Of a stretch of DNA of 64,000 nt, positions 50,669-62,212 are shown piece after piece; position 1 is the first letter of the stretch; each line of letters starts with the position of its first letter. This DNA comes from Pseudoduganella albidiflava (GTDB lineage Bacteria > Pseudomonadota > Gammaproteobacteria > Burkholderiales > Burkholderiaceae_D), in assembly GCF_004322755.1 (NCBI RefSeq), contig NZ_CP036401.1, positions 7,316,001-7,380,000 on the forward strand, in the 5' to 3' direction. The position numbers were made by a program, and so were the translations under genes. The notes beneath the pieces were generated by a model, which did no database searches, had not been told where the DNA came from, and saw only the letters and a list, made by a program, of their open reading frames with translations.

Positions 50669-51691
50669 ATGATCGAGATAGATGGCTCGCTGGGCGAGGG
50701 CGGCGGCCAGATCGTGCGCAGTGCGCTGACGTTGTCGATGGTGACGGGCCAGCCGTTCCGGATCAGGAACATTCGCGCCGGGCGGCCCAGGCCCGGCCTG
50801 ATGCGGCAGCACGTGGCGGCCGTGAACGCCGCCGCCAGGGTGGCCGCCGCTGAAACCGGCCCGGTCGCGGTCGGAGGGAACGAGCTGTGCTTCGTGCCGC
50901 GCACGCTTCGCGGCGGCGATTATGAATTCGCGATCGGCAGCGCGGGCAGCAGTTCGCTCGTGCTGCAGACGCTGCTGCCAGCCCTGCTGCACGCCAGGGA
51001 ACCGTCGAGCATCAGGATTACCGGCGGCACGCACAATCCGATGGCACCGCCGGTGGAATTCCTGCAGCGAGCCTATCGACCCTTGCTGGAAAGGATGGGG
51101 GCGAACTTCGCCATCGACTTGCTGCGGCATGGCTTCTATCCGGCAGGTGGCGGTATGGTGGAAGCGCGGGTAAGCCCGGTCGAGGCCTGGCGGCCTGTCG
51201 ATCTGCTGGAGCGGGGCGATCGCAAGGGCGGTTACGCGGAAAGCGTGATCGCCGGCGTGCACCAGAGTGTGCTGACGCGGGAGCTGGAATGCGTGCGTAC
51301 GGCGATGGGCTGGACCGAAGAGCAGATGAAGCCCGTGGCCCTGCCCGACAGCCACGGCCCGGGCAACGTATTGCTGCTGACCGTGGAACATGACCATGTC
51401 ACCGAGGTGTTTACCGCTTTCGGCGAAAAGATGCTGCGCGCCGAGGCGGTGGCCAAGCGCGCGGTGCAGGAAGCGCGCCGCTACCTGGCTTCAGGCGCCG
51501 CCGTGGGGGAATACCTGGGCGATCAGCTGATGCTGCCGATGGCCCTGGCCGGCGGCGGCAGCTTCAGTGTCGAGCGCGTTTCCCAGCATGCGCGTACCAA
51601 CGCGGACATCATCAGCCTGTTCCTGCCGGTGACGTTCAGGTTCGAACAGCGCGACCGCCACGCCGTCTGCACGGTGGAGCGGCGCGCTTGA
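50669..51691 (+). CDS. rtcA: RNA 3'-terminal phosphate cyclase RtcA, copy 2
   Basis: A 340-residue RtcA, paralogous to copy 1. It shows DGSLGEGGGQIVRSALTLS at the start, GGTHNPMAPPVEF in the middle, and the adenylylated His307 in SQHARTN. It completes the RtcR-controlled operon. It is convergent with the TonB-dependent receptor gene. A weak hairpin (GTGCCG...CGGCAC, about 51696-51711) in the gap may end transcription. Confidence 0.94.
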   Translation: MIEIDGSLGEGGGQIVRSALTLSMVTGQPFRIRNIRAGRPRPGLMRQHVAAVNAAARVAAAETGPVAVGGNELCFVPRTLRGGDYEFAIGSAGSSSLVLQTLLPALLHAREPSSIRITGGTHNPMAPPVEFLQRAYRPLLERMGANFAIDLLRHGFYPAGGGMVEARVSPVEAWRPVDLLERGDRKGGYAESVIAGVHQSVLTRELECVRTAMGWTEEQMKPVALPDSHGPGNVLLLTVEHDHVTEVFTAFGEKMLRAEAVAKRAVQEARRYLASGAAVGEYLGDQLMLPMALAGGGSFSVERVSQHARTNADIISLFLPVTFRFEQRDRHAVCTVERRA

Positions 51692-51722
51692 CGCGGTGCC
51701 GCTACCGGCACTGGGCCCGGTG

Positions 51723-53828
51723 TCAGAACAGATACTGCGCGCTGAAGCCGGCCTGCCAGTTGCGACCGGGTGCTGCCTCGTAATAGCGCTTGTTCGTGTC
51801 CCCGACGATGACCGACCCCACGTAGTCCTTGTCGAGCAGGTTGTTCAGGCGGACGAATTCCTTCAGTCGCCAGCCGCCGACCGGTTGCGTGGCCGTGAAG
51901 CGCAGGTTCAGCAGGCCGTAACCCGGCGCGGCTTTTTCCCGGTTCGTGTCCTCGGCATAGACCTTGCCGTTGGCAAGCGCTTCGAGCGCCGCGCCGTAAC
52001 GGCCGCGGGCTTCCTTCCATGCCAGTTCGCCGTAAGCGGTGGTGCGCGCGACACCTGGCAGCCGGCTGCCCTCGGCCACGTTGCCGAATGCCTGGTCGTA
52101 GACGGCACGCAGGCCGGTGAGCGCGGCGCGGGCAGAGAATCCACCAGTCCAGGATGAGTCGACCGATACCTCGATGCCCTGGCGCAGCGTCTTGCTGGCG
52201 TTGCGGTAGCTCGTGCGGCCGCCGCTGGAGGCGTCCACCACCACTTCATCGCGTGTGCGGACTTCGAACAGCGCCGCGTCCACGCGGGTGTTCTCCGTCA
52301 CCCGGATCTTGGTACCCGCTTCCAGGTGGGTGCTGCGCGCCGGGCGCAGCTGGTAGTTGAACCCGTCGCCGGTGCCGGAGTAGAACAACTCGTTCAGTGT
52401 CGGCGTTTCAAAGCCGCGCGCCGCGCTGACGTAGACGTTGAGGTCGGACGTGAGCTTGTACAGCGCACCCAGCACCGGCGTCGTGCGGGTGAACGTGAGA
52501 TCGCCGCTGTCATTGCCATTGTCGAGGAAGCGGTCGTCGACTTCCACCTTTACGCGGCTGTGCCGTACGCCGGCGGTAAGGCGCCACGGGCCGCTCTGCC
52601 ATTCAGCCTGCAGATAGGGGTCGACGTTCGAGACCTCATCTTCCTCGTCGCGGCGCAACGCGCCCTTCACGCCGAGCTGCGTGCCGGCGAAGTTTTCATA
52701 GCCCTTGCGGTCATCCGTCGAGCGGTCGTAGTCAAGGCCGACGGTGGTGCGCAGCACGCCCTGGTCGAAGCGCCGGACGTCCGTCCAGTTGATGGCCGCG
52801 CCGTGGAAGTTGCGGTCGAAATCGATCACGCCGCCGGAATGCGTTGCCGGCGCCTGGAAGCCGCGCGAGAAGGATTGGTACTGCACCACCTCGCGATTGC
52901 CGCCGTATGCCATCAGGTGCAGGCGGTTCTCGCCGAAATAGATATCGTAGCTGGCGCCGGCCTGCTGGTGGTCGATGCTCTTGCGGGTGTTGTAGCGGTC
53001 CGCGTAGGTGCGTTTCGGCGTCTCGGTATCGGTGGGATCGATCTCGCCGGCACGCGGATCGCGCTGGTAGGTTGCCCACTGCACGCCCAGCGGATCTTCC
53101 GTATCTTTCTGGCGAAGGCTGCTGGCCACCAGTGTCAGCTTGCTGCGGGAGTCGGGAGTCACGGTCAGCTTGGCGAATTGCTGGTCGCGCCGTGCCGCGC
53201 TGTGATCGCGATAGCCGTCGGTCTCGAAGCGGGAGGCGTCGACAACATAGCCGATCTTGCCGTCGCGCCCCTGTGCGCTCACGTCGACCTTGCGCTGGCC
53301 GTCGCTGCCGGCCATGACCGACATCTCGGCCGAAGCCGGCTCCCTGCCATCTTCCGTGAAGAGTTGCACCACGCCGCCGGAATGGTTTCCGTACAGGACG
53401 GAAAACGGCCCGCGCAGTACTTCGATGCGTTGGGCACGATCCAGGTTGAAGGTGGCGGCCTGGCCCTGGCCATCCGGCATGGTGGCGGGAATGCCGTCCG
53501 CAATCAGGCGTACACCGCGTACACCGAAGGCCGAGCGGGCACCGAAGCCGCGCGAGGAGATTTGCAGGTCCTGTGCATAGTTCTGGCGGTTTTGCACCAC
53601 CAGGCCAGGTACCGCTACCAGAGATTCCGACGCGTTGACCCGCAGTTGAGCATCGCGGATACGGCTGGTATCGATGACGTCGATCGCCGCCGGCAATTCG
53701 AAGCTGGCATGTTCGATCCGGCTGGCGGTAATGACGACCACGTCGGCCAATGGTTCAGTCGCCGTAGCGGTTGCGGAATAGGCCGCGCACAACGCGGCGG
53801 TAAGCTTCAGTAGGGAAGGTGGTCGCAT
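51723..53828 (-). CDS. TonB-dependent outer membrane receptor
   Basis: A 701-residue receptor. A signal peptide (first ~23 residues, ending ATATA) precedes a TonB-box-like VVVITASR. The plug domain has AAIDVIDTSRI, RGFGARSAFGVRG and IEVLRGPFSVLYGNHSGGVV. A 22-strand-type barrel follows, ending in Phe (QAGFSAQYLF). The ligand is not readable; relatives import siderophores or other iron or metal complexes. The gene is monocistronic, directly upstream of rrn copy 2 but reading away from it. Confidence 0.93.
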   Translation of the reverse strand: MRPPSLLKLTAALCAAYSATATATEPLADVVVITASRIEHASFELPAAIDVIDTSRIRDAQLRVNASESLVAVPGLVVQNRQNYAQDLQISSRGFGARSAFGVRGVRLIADGIPATMPDGQGQAATFNLDRAQRIEVLRGPFSVLYGNHSGGVVQLFTEDGREPASAEMSVMAGSDGQRKVDVSAQGRDGKIGYVVDASRFETDGYRDHSAARRDQQFAKLTVTPDSRSKLTLVASSLRQKDTEDPLGVQWATYQRDPRAGEIDPTDTETPKRTYADRYNTRKSIDHQQAGASYDIYFGENRLHLMAYGGNREVVQYQSFSRGFQAPATHSGGVIDFDRNFHGAAINWTDVRRFDQGVLRTTVGLDYDRSTDDRKGYENFAGTQLGVKGALRRDEEDEVSNVDPYLQAEWQSGPWRLTAGVRHSRVKVEVDDRFLDNGNDSGDLTFTRTTPVLGALYKLTSDLNVYVSAARGFETPTLNELFYSGTGDGFNYQLRPARSTHLEAGTKIRVTENTRVDAALFEVRTRDEVVVDASSGGRTSYRNASKTLRQGIEVSVDSSWTGGFSARAALTGLRAVYDQAFGNVAEGSRLPGVARTTAYGELAWKEARGRYGAALEALANGKVYAEDTNREKAAPGYGLLNLRFTATQPVGGWRLKEFVRLNNLLDKDYVGSVIVGDTNKRYYEAAPGRNWQAGFSAQYLF

Positions 53829-53889
53829 GGATGGGCTCGCATTGATTGTCGAGCACTATACCGCGCCGATAAAAATCGCGTCGCTGGGC

Positions 53890-53918
53890 TTGCGAAGAGA
53901 TTCCCTGTTTGCTATAGT
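53890..53918 (+). promoter_or_regulatory. rrn copy 2 promoter P1
   Basis: TTGCGA, 17-nt spacer, TATAGT; same layout as P1 of copy 1 although the surrounding bases differ. Confidence 0.6.
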
Positions 53919-54009
53919 TCCGTCCCTGCCGCAACGCAGACGTGAAAACGAAACGCTGCGACAGAATGGTTTGAATCGCTAGCGCAACATTGCGATACAA
54001 ACTGAGGGG

Positions 54010-54038
54010 TTGACGAGTTGCACGAAACACCGCATAAT
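54010..54038 (+). promoter_or_regulatory. rrn copy 2 promoter P2
   Basis: TTGACG, 17-nt spacer, CATAAT, matching P2 of copy 1. Confidence 0.75.
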
Positions 54039-54106
54039 CTCATCTCTCTGCTGCTGACAAACACAACGATTCGTCGACAACGCGGCAAGGCCTTCAAGGG
54101 CAGAAT

Positions 54107-54118
54107 TCTTTAACAATC
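54107..54118 (+). promoter_or_regulatory. boxA antitermination element in rrn leader 2
   Basis: TCTTTAACAATC, as in leader 1. The leader sequence between P2 and boxA differs from copy 1, while the stretch from boxA to 16S is nearly the same except for a short hairpin swap at 54258-54280. Confidence 0.65.
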
Positions 54119-54290
54119 AACAGTCGATAAGTGTGGGCGTTTGATGTGATGTGCCCAGGACTTCGGTCCTGAAGCTCAAAATATATAGCATCAAACGCTT
54201 ACACAAGAAATAAACGTAATCATCTTCGGATGGTTCGTCAGTATTCTTGAGTAAGTGACCTCCGATAGCAGTATCGGAAAAACAGAGATT

Positions 54291-55824
<1,534 letters not shown>

Positions 55825-55929
55825 GAGTCGGCACTGATCGTCAAGATCGTGCATCAAACGCTCACACTTATCGGCTGTCGAATGAAGAAGAAACAGTAGC
55901 ACCGCTAGATACGCAGGTATCAACGACGC

Positions 55930-56006
55930 GGGTCTGTAGCTCAGCTGGTTAGAGCACCGTGTTGATAACGCGGGGGTCGTTGGTTCGAGCCCAACCAGAC
56001 CCACCA
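55930..56006 (+). tRNA. tRNA-Ile (GAU)
   Basis: 77 nt, same sequence as copy 1. The upstream spacer differs from copy 1 and is about 27 nt longer. Confidence 0.97.
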
Positions 56007-56030
56007 TGTATCAAGCACACGTAATTCCCT

Positions 56031-56106
56031 GGGGGATTAGCTCAGCTGGGAGAGCACCTGCTTTGCAAGCAGGGGGTCGTCGGTTCGATCCCGTCATCCT
56101 CCACCA
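56031..56106 (+). tRNA. tRNA-Ala (UGC)
   Basis: 76 nt, same sequence as copy 1, encoded CCA. It is 24 nt after tRNA-Ile. Confidence 0.97.
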
Positions 56107-56185
56107 CGCATTACTCGAGATATTAAACATAAGCGTGACGAGTTCACTTTTATGTTTAGTCTTTTAGAGACTACTGCTGTTTCGT

Positions 56186-56197
56186 TCTTTAACAATC
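56186..56197 (+). promoter_or_regulatory. boxA element in rrn spacer 2
   Basis: TCTTTAACAATC upstream of 23S copy 2. Confidence 0.65.
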
Positions 56198-56319
56198 TGG
56201 AAGAAGTAAAGTTTTATTAAGCGTATTCAGCAATGAATACACTTAGGGTAGTGTTCCGAAAGGAACGCATACAAAAACTCATCAAACACAGTAGTAAATG
56301 CTTGTGCTATAGCCGTCAA

Positions 56320-59227
<2,908 letters not shown>

Positions 59228-59348
59228 GACGGTTATGAATCAATGATGATTCCTCGCATTTACTCTTTGATGAGAGTTACCCTCGCTTTACTTCTTCCGG
59301 ATTGAGCAGTGACGTTGCCCCACAGGGGACGGCACTGCGTACAAGTCA

Positions 59349-59464
59349 TGCCTGATGACCATAGCAAGTCGGTCCCACCCCTTCCCATCCCGAACAGGAC
59401 CGTGAAACGACTTTGCGCCGATGATAGTGCTGCAACCAGTGTGAAAGTAGGTTATCGTCAGGCT
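59349..59464 (+). rRNA. rrf: 5S ribosomal RNA, copy 2
   Basis: About 116 nt, identical by eye to copy 1. Confidence 0.95.
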
Positions 59465-59473
59465 GTTATATAG

Positions 59474-59509
59474 AAAAACCCCCGTCCAGTGATCTGGCGG
59501 GGGTTTTTT
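59474..59509 (+). terminator. rrn copy 2 terminator
   Basis: Stem AAAAACCCCCG / CGGGGGTTTTTT with an inner CCAG-TGAT-CTGG. The inner part matches terminator 1 of copy 1, and the outer part matches terminator 2 behind the 5S fragment. Confidence 0.85.
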
Positions 59510-59543
59510 GCTTTTCCGGAACATATTTCTCGTTGCCGAAAGC

Positions 59544-59717
59544 CGGGGACAGGCTCCGATTTCGCCGCGGAAGTACCAACGAAACCGGGGACAGGCTCCG
59601 ATTTCGTCGCGAAACCTGCAATGAAACCGGTGACAGGTTCCGATTTCGAGAACCTTTCGAACATAATCGGAGCCTGTCACCGGTTTCCAGGAAGCTTTCG
59701 AAGAAAATCGGAGCCTG
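59544..59717. repeat. Array of ~42-bp units, three direct then two inverted, next to IS copy 2
   Basis: The direct core GGGGACAGGCTCCGATTTCG starts at 59544 and 59587, with a diverged copy at 59629. The inverse core AATCGGAGCCTGTC starts at 59665 and 59706, the last cut by the IS after CTG. Same plan as beside copy 1 but one inverse unit shorter, and the spacers differ. Confidence 0.85.
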
Positions 59718-59751
59718 TGAAGTGACCCCAGGAAGTTGGACGGTTTGTTAG

Positions 59752-60561
59752 CTATGCTACTTGGAGCTGAGTTCTGTACTGCACAGGACTCAGCCCGTTC
59801 AACCTAAGCTTGATGCGCTTGTGATTGTAGTAGCGGATGTACTTCACCAGGCCTTTCTTCAGCTCCTCGATACTGGCAAATTTCTGCAGATGGAAGTACT
59901 CAGTCTTGAGTACGGCGAAGAAGCTCTCCATGGCAGCGTTATCGAGGCAATTTCCTTTGCGAGACATGCTCTGCACGACATTTTTATCCTCCAGCGCCTT
60001 CCGGTAAGCGGGCTTCCGATAGTGCCATCCCTGGTCTGAGTGAAGGATTGGCTTGTCGTCTTTGCCGAGCTTTCGCAGGGCTTTTTTAACCATGTTGGTA
60101 ACCAAGCTCAGCACTGGCCGGGTGTTCGTCTCGAAGGCGATGATCTCGCCGTTGCACAGATCCATCACCGGCGAGAGATACAGTTTTTTGCCAGCGACAT
60201 TGAACTCCGTGACATCAGTTACCCACTTCTCGTGCATGGCCGCAGCTTCAAAATCGCGGTCCAAGAGGTTATCTGCAGCTTCGCCCACTTCGCCTTTGTA
60301 AGAACGATACTTCTTCGGCCGCACCAGCGATTTCAAGCCGAGCTCGCTCATCAAACGCTGTACACGTTTGTGGTTAACCTTATGCCCGTCCTTGCGGATC
60401 TCAGCGGCCACACGGCGATAGCCATAGCGCCCGTGGTTGCCGTCGAAGACGCCCTGAACACGATTTTTTAAGGCCTCGTCACGATCGCCTAGCTTGGCCA
60501 CTTGCTGCTGATAGTAGTAAGTGCTGCGCGCCAGGCCTGCTACTTCCAGCAAGCCATCCAA
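59752..60561 (-). CDS. IS3-family transposase OrfB, IS copy 2
   Basis: 269 residues, same protein as OrfB of copy 1, with the DDE residues Asp116, Asp176 and Glu212. Probably translated as an OrfAB fusion by -1 frameshifting near 60603. Confidence 0.93.
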   Translation of the reverse strand: MDGLLEVAGLARSTYYYQQQVAKLGDRDEALKNRVQGVFDGNHGRYGYRRVAAEIRKDGHKVNHKRVQRLMSELGLKSLVRPKKYRSYKGEVGEAADNLLDRDFEAAAMHEKWVTDVTEFNVAGKKLYLSPVMDLCNGEIIAFETNTRPVLSLVTNMVKKALRKLGKDDKPILHSDQGWHYRKPAYRKALEDKNVVQSMSRKGNCLDNAAMESFFAVLKTEYFHLQKFASIEELKKGLVKYIRYYNHKRIKLRLNGLSPVQYRTQLQVA

Positions 60562-60587
60562 AGGGAAACGCTGCCTCAGTTCAGTGA

Positions 60588-61133
60588 TTACTTTCGCTTT
60601 TTGCGCGCTATCGCACGCTGCTGCTTCTCTTCCTGAACCAAGGCATCCAGCTTTTTTAGGTAGGCGTTCTCCATCCGCAAGTAGTTCACTTCTTTGAGAA
60701 GCTCTTCAAGGGTCTTGGCCTCTTCATCGAGAGGCGTTTGCGGCGCGGGCGGCTGGGATGTGGGCATTTTCTTCGGTCTCTGGCGCGGTCGGGGACTGAG
60801 CGCATCTATACCGCCGCTATGATAGCAGCGCTCCCACTGGCCGATGCTGCCGGTGTGGCGCACGTTGAAAATCACGGCCGTCTCGAAACATGACAACTCA
60901 TGTTTCCACATGTGCTGCAATATCGACAGCTTGCCCTCAGCGCTGTGCCTATGTTGCTTCTTCTCCAGGCCCCCCACGCCATGAGCGTCGTATAGCCTGA
61001 CCCACAAATAGACCAGGCTAGGATCCACGCCCATCTCGTTGCCCAGACGAACGCATCCTAACGGGCCGGCCCGATATCGATCGACCACCTCTTGCTTGAA
61101 CTGCACACTGTATTTCGCCATGAAAAACCCCAA
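60588..61133 (-). CDS. IS3-family OrfA, IS copy 2
   Basis: 181 residues, same protein as OrfA of copy 1: N-terminal helix-turn-helix and C-terminal coiled coil. The slip site C-AAA-AAG is kept at its end. Confidence 0.92.
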   Translation of the reverse strand: MGFFMAKYSVQFKQEVVDRYRAGPLGCVRLGNEMGVDPSLVYLWVRLYDAHGVGGLEKKQHRHSAEGKLSILQHMWKHELSCFETAVIFNVRHTGSIGQWERCYHSGGIDALSPRPRQRPKKMPTSQPPAPQTPLDEEAKTLEELLKEVNYLRMENAYLKKLDALVQEEKQQRAIARKKRK

Positions 61134-61278
61134 AAGTTGGTGTCCAACTTTTAGGGTTCAGTTCACTGTCACCGGTTTTAATGCTCTTCGAAGTCCGGGG
61201 TACGCCGCTGATTCCTCCGCCGGGCAGTGCCCGGCCTCGCTCCTGATTGCCGACAACCGGTCTCACGCGTACGCTTAC

Positions 61279-61284
61279 TATAAT
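61279..61284 (+). promoter_or_regulatory. -10 element ahead of the CdsA-like gene
   Basis: TATAAT 28 nt before the ATG at 61313; no clear -35 box. Confidence 0.45.
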
Positions 61285-61312
61285 GAAGGGTTGTCATCCC
61301 ATAAGCGTCGCC

Positions 61313-62212
61313 ATGCTCCCGTTCCTTTCGTCCGGTTCACAAATCGGCATCGCCATGACCGCCCTGTATGGCTTGCTCGGCATTACTTCGCTGCTGGTGC
61401 AGCGGCTGGCCGCTCCCACCGGCAGCTTGCGCAACCAGGTCAACGCATGGTGGCGCATCTTCCCGGTCGTCACGATCGCATTGCTGCTGTACCCGCTTGG
61501 CCCGTGGTTGCTGGCAGGACTGATCTGCCTGCTGGCGGTGCGTGAACTGGCGCCGTATGCCGATGACCCGTCGTCGCATTTCCGCCGCAATGCCGCGCTC
61601 GCAGTCGGCGCGGCGACCACCCTTCACCTGCTCGTGCCCGCGGTGCTGCCGGTCGCCCTGCCGACGCTCATCGTTGCGCAATTCCTGTTCTTTCGCGCCC
61701 GGGCAGTCAAACCGTCACTCGTCTATCTTTTATTGTGGCTGACGATCGCGGCAGCGTGGTCGATCGTGCGGTTCATCGACATCCCGGCCGGCCCCGCTGC
61801 CAGCCTGGCATGGCTCTTTTACCTGTTCATCGTTACCGCCCTCAACGATATCGGCCAGTTCATCGGCGGCAAACTGTTCGGCAGCCACAGGATCGCGCCC
61901 ACTATCAGCCCGAACAAGACATGGCAGGGCCTTGCCGGCGGCGTGGCCGTTTCGCAATTGCTGACCCTGGTCCTGGGCAGCTACCTCCAGCTTGGCTCAC
62001 CCGCCAGGATGGCCGCGTACGCCTTGCTCCTGTCCGTTGGGGGCTTCGCCGGCGACCTGATGTTCTCCGCCGCGAAGCGCTATCTCGGCATCAAGGATTT
62101 TTCACAACTGATCCCCGGGCACGGCGGCATTCTCGACCGGATCGACAGCCTCGTCGTCACCGCGCCACTGCTGTACATTCTGGTCATTACCATGGAAGGC
62201 ACAACCTCATGA
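61313..62212 (+). CDS. Phosphatidate cytidylyltransferase (CdsA-type)
   Basis: A 299-residue multi-pass membrane protein. The full CDP-diacylglycerol synthase signature is at the C-terminus: SAAKRYLGIKD, then LIPGHGGILDRID. Upstream, LNDIGQFIGGKLFG and ISPNKTWQG are also typical. It makes CDP-diacylglycerol from phosphatidate and CTP. The ATG at 61313 is preferred over earlier starts since it follows the TATAAT. It overlaps the next gene by 4 nt (ATGA). It is probably a second, pathway-specific CdsA rather than the housekeeping one, because of the coupling to a hydrolase-methyltransferase. Confidence 0.9.
   Translation: MLPFLSSGSQIGIAMTALYGLLGITSLLVQRLAAPTGSLRNQVNAWWRIFPVVTIALLLYPLGPWLLAGLICLLAVRELAPYADDPSSHFRRNAALAVGAATTLHLLVPAVLPVALPTLIVAQFLFFRARAVKPSLVYLLLWLTIAAAWSIVRFIDIPAGPAASLAWLFYLFIVTALNDIGQFIGGKLFGSHRIAPTISPNKTWQGLAGGVAVSQLLTLVLGSYLQLGSPARMAAYALLLSVGGFAGDLMFSAAKRYLGIKDFSQLIPGHGGILDRIDSLVVTAPLLYILVITMEGTTS

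Larger units (their letters stand above)
59718..61165 (-). mobile_element. IS3-family (IS150-like) insertion sequence, copy 2
   Basis: 1448 bp, at a constant offset of 18232 from copy 1 and with identical encoded proteins. The 3-bp target duplication CTG is at 59715-59717 and 61166-61168. The right flank TCACCGGTTTT continues the interrupted repeat core, exactly as in copy 1. Confidence 0.92.
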
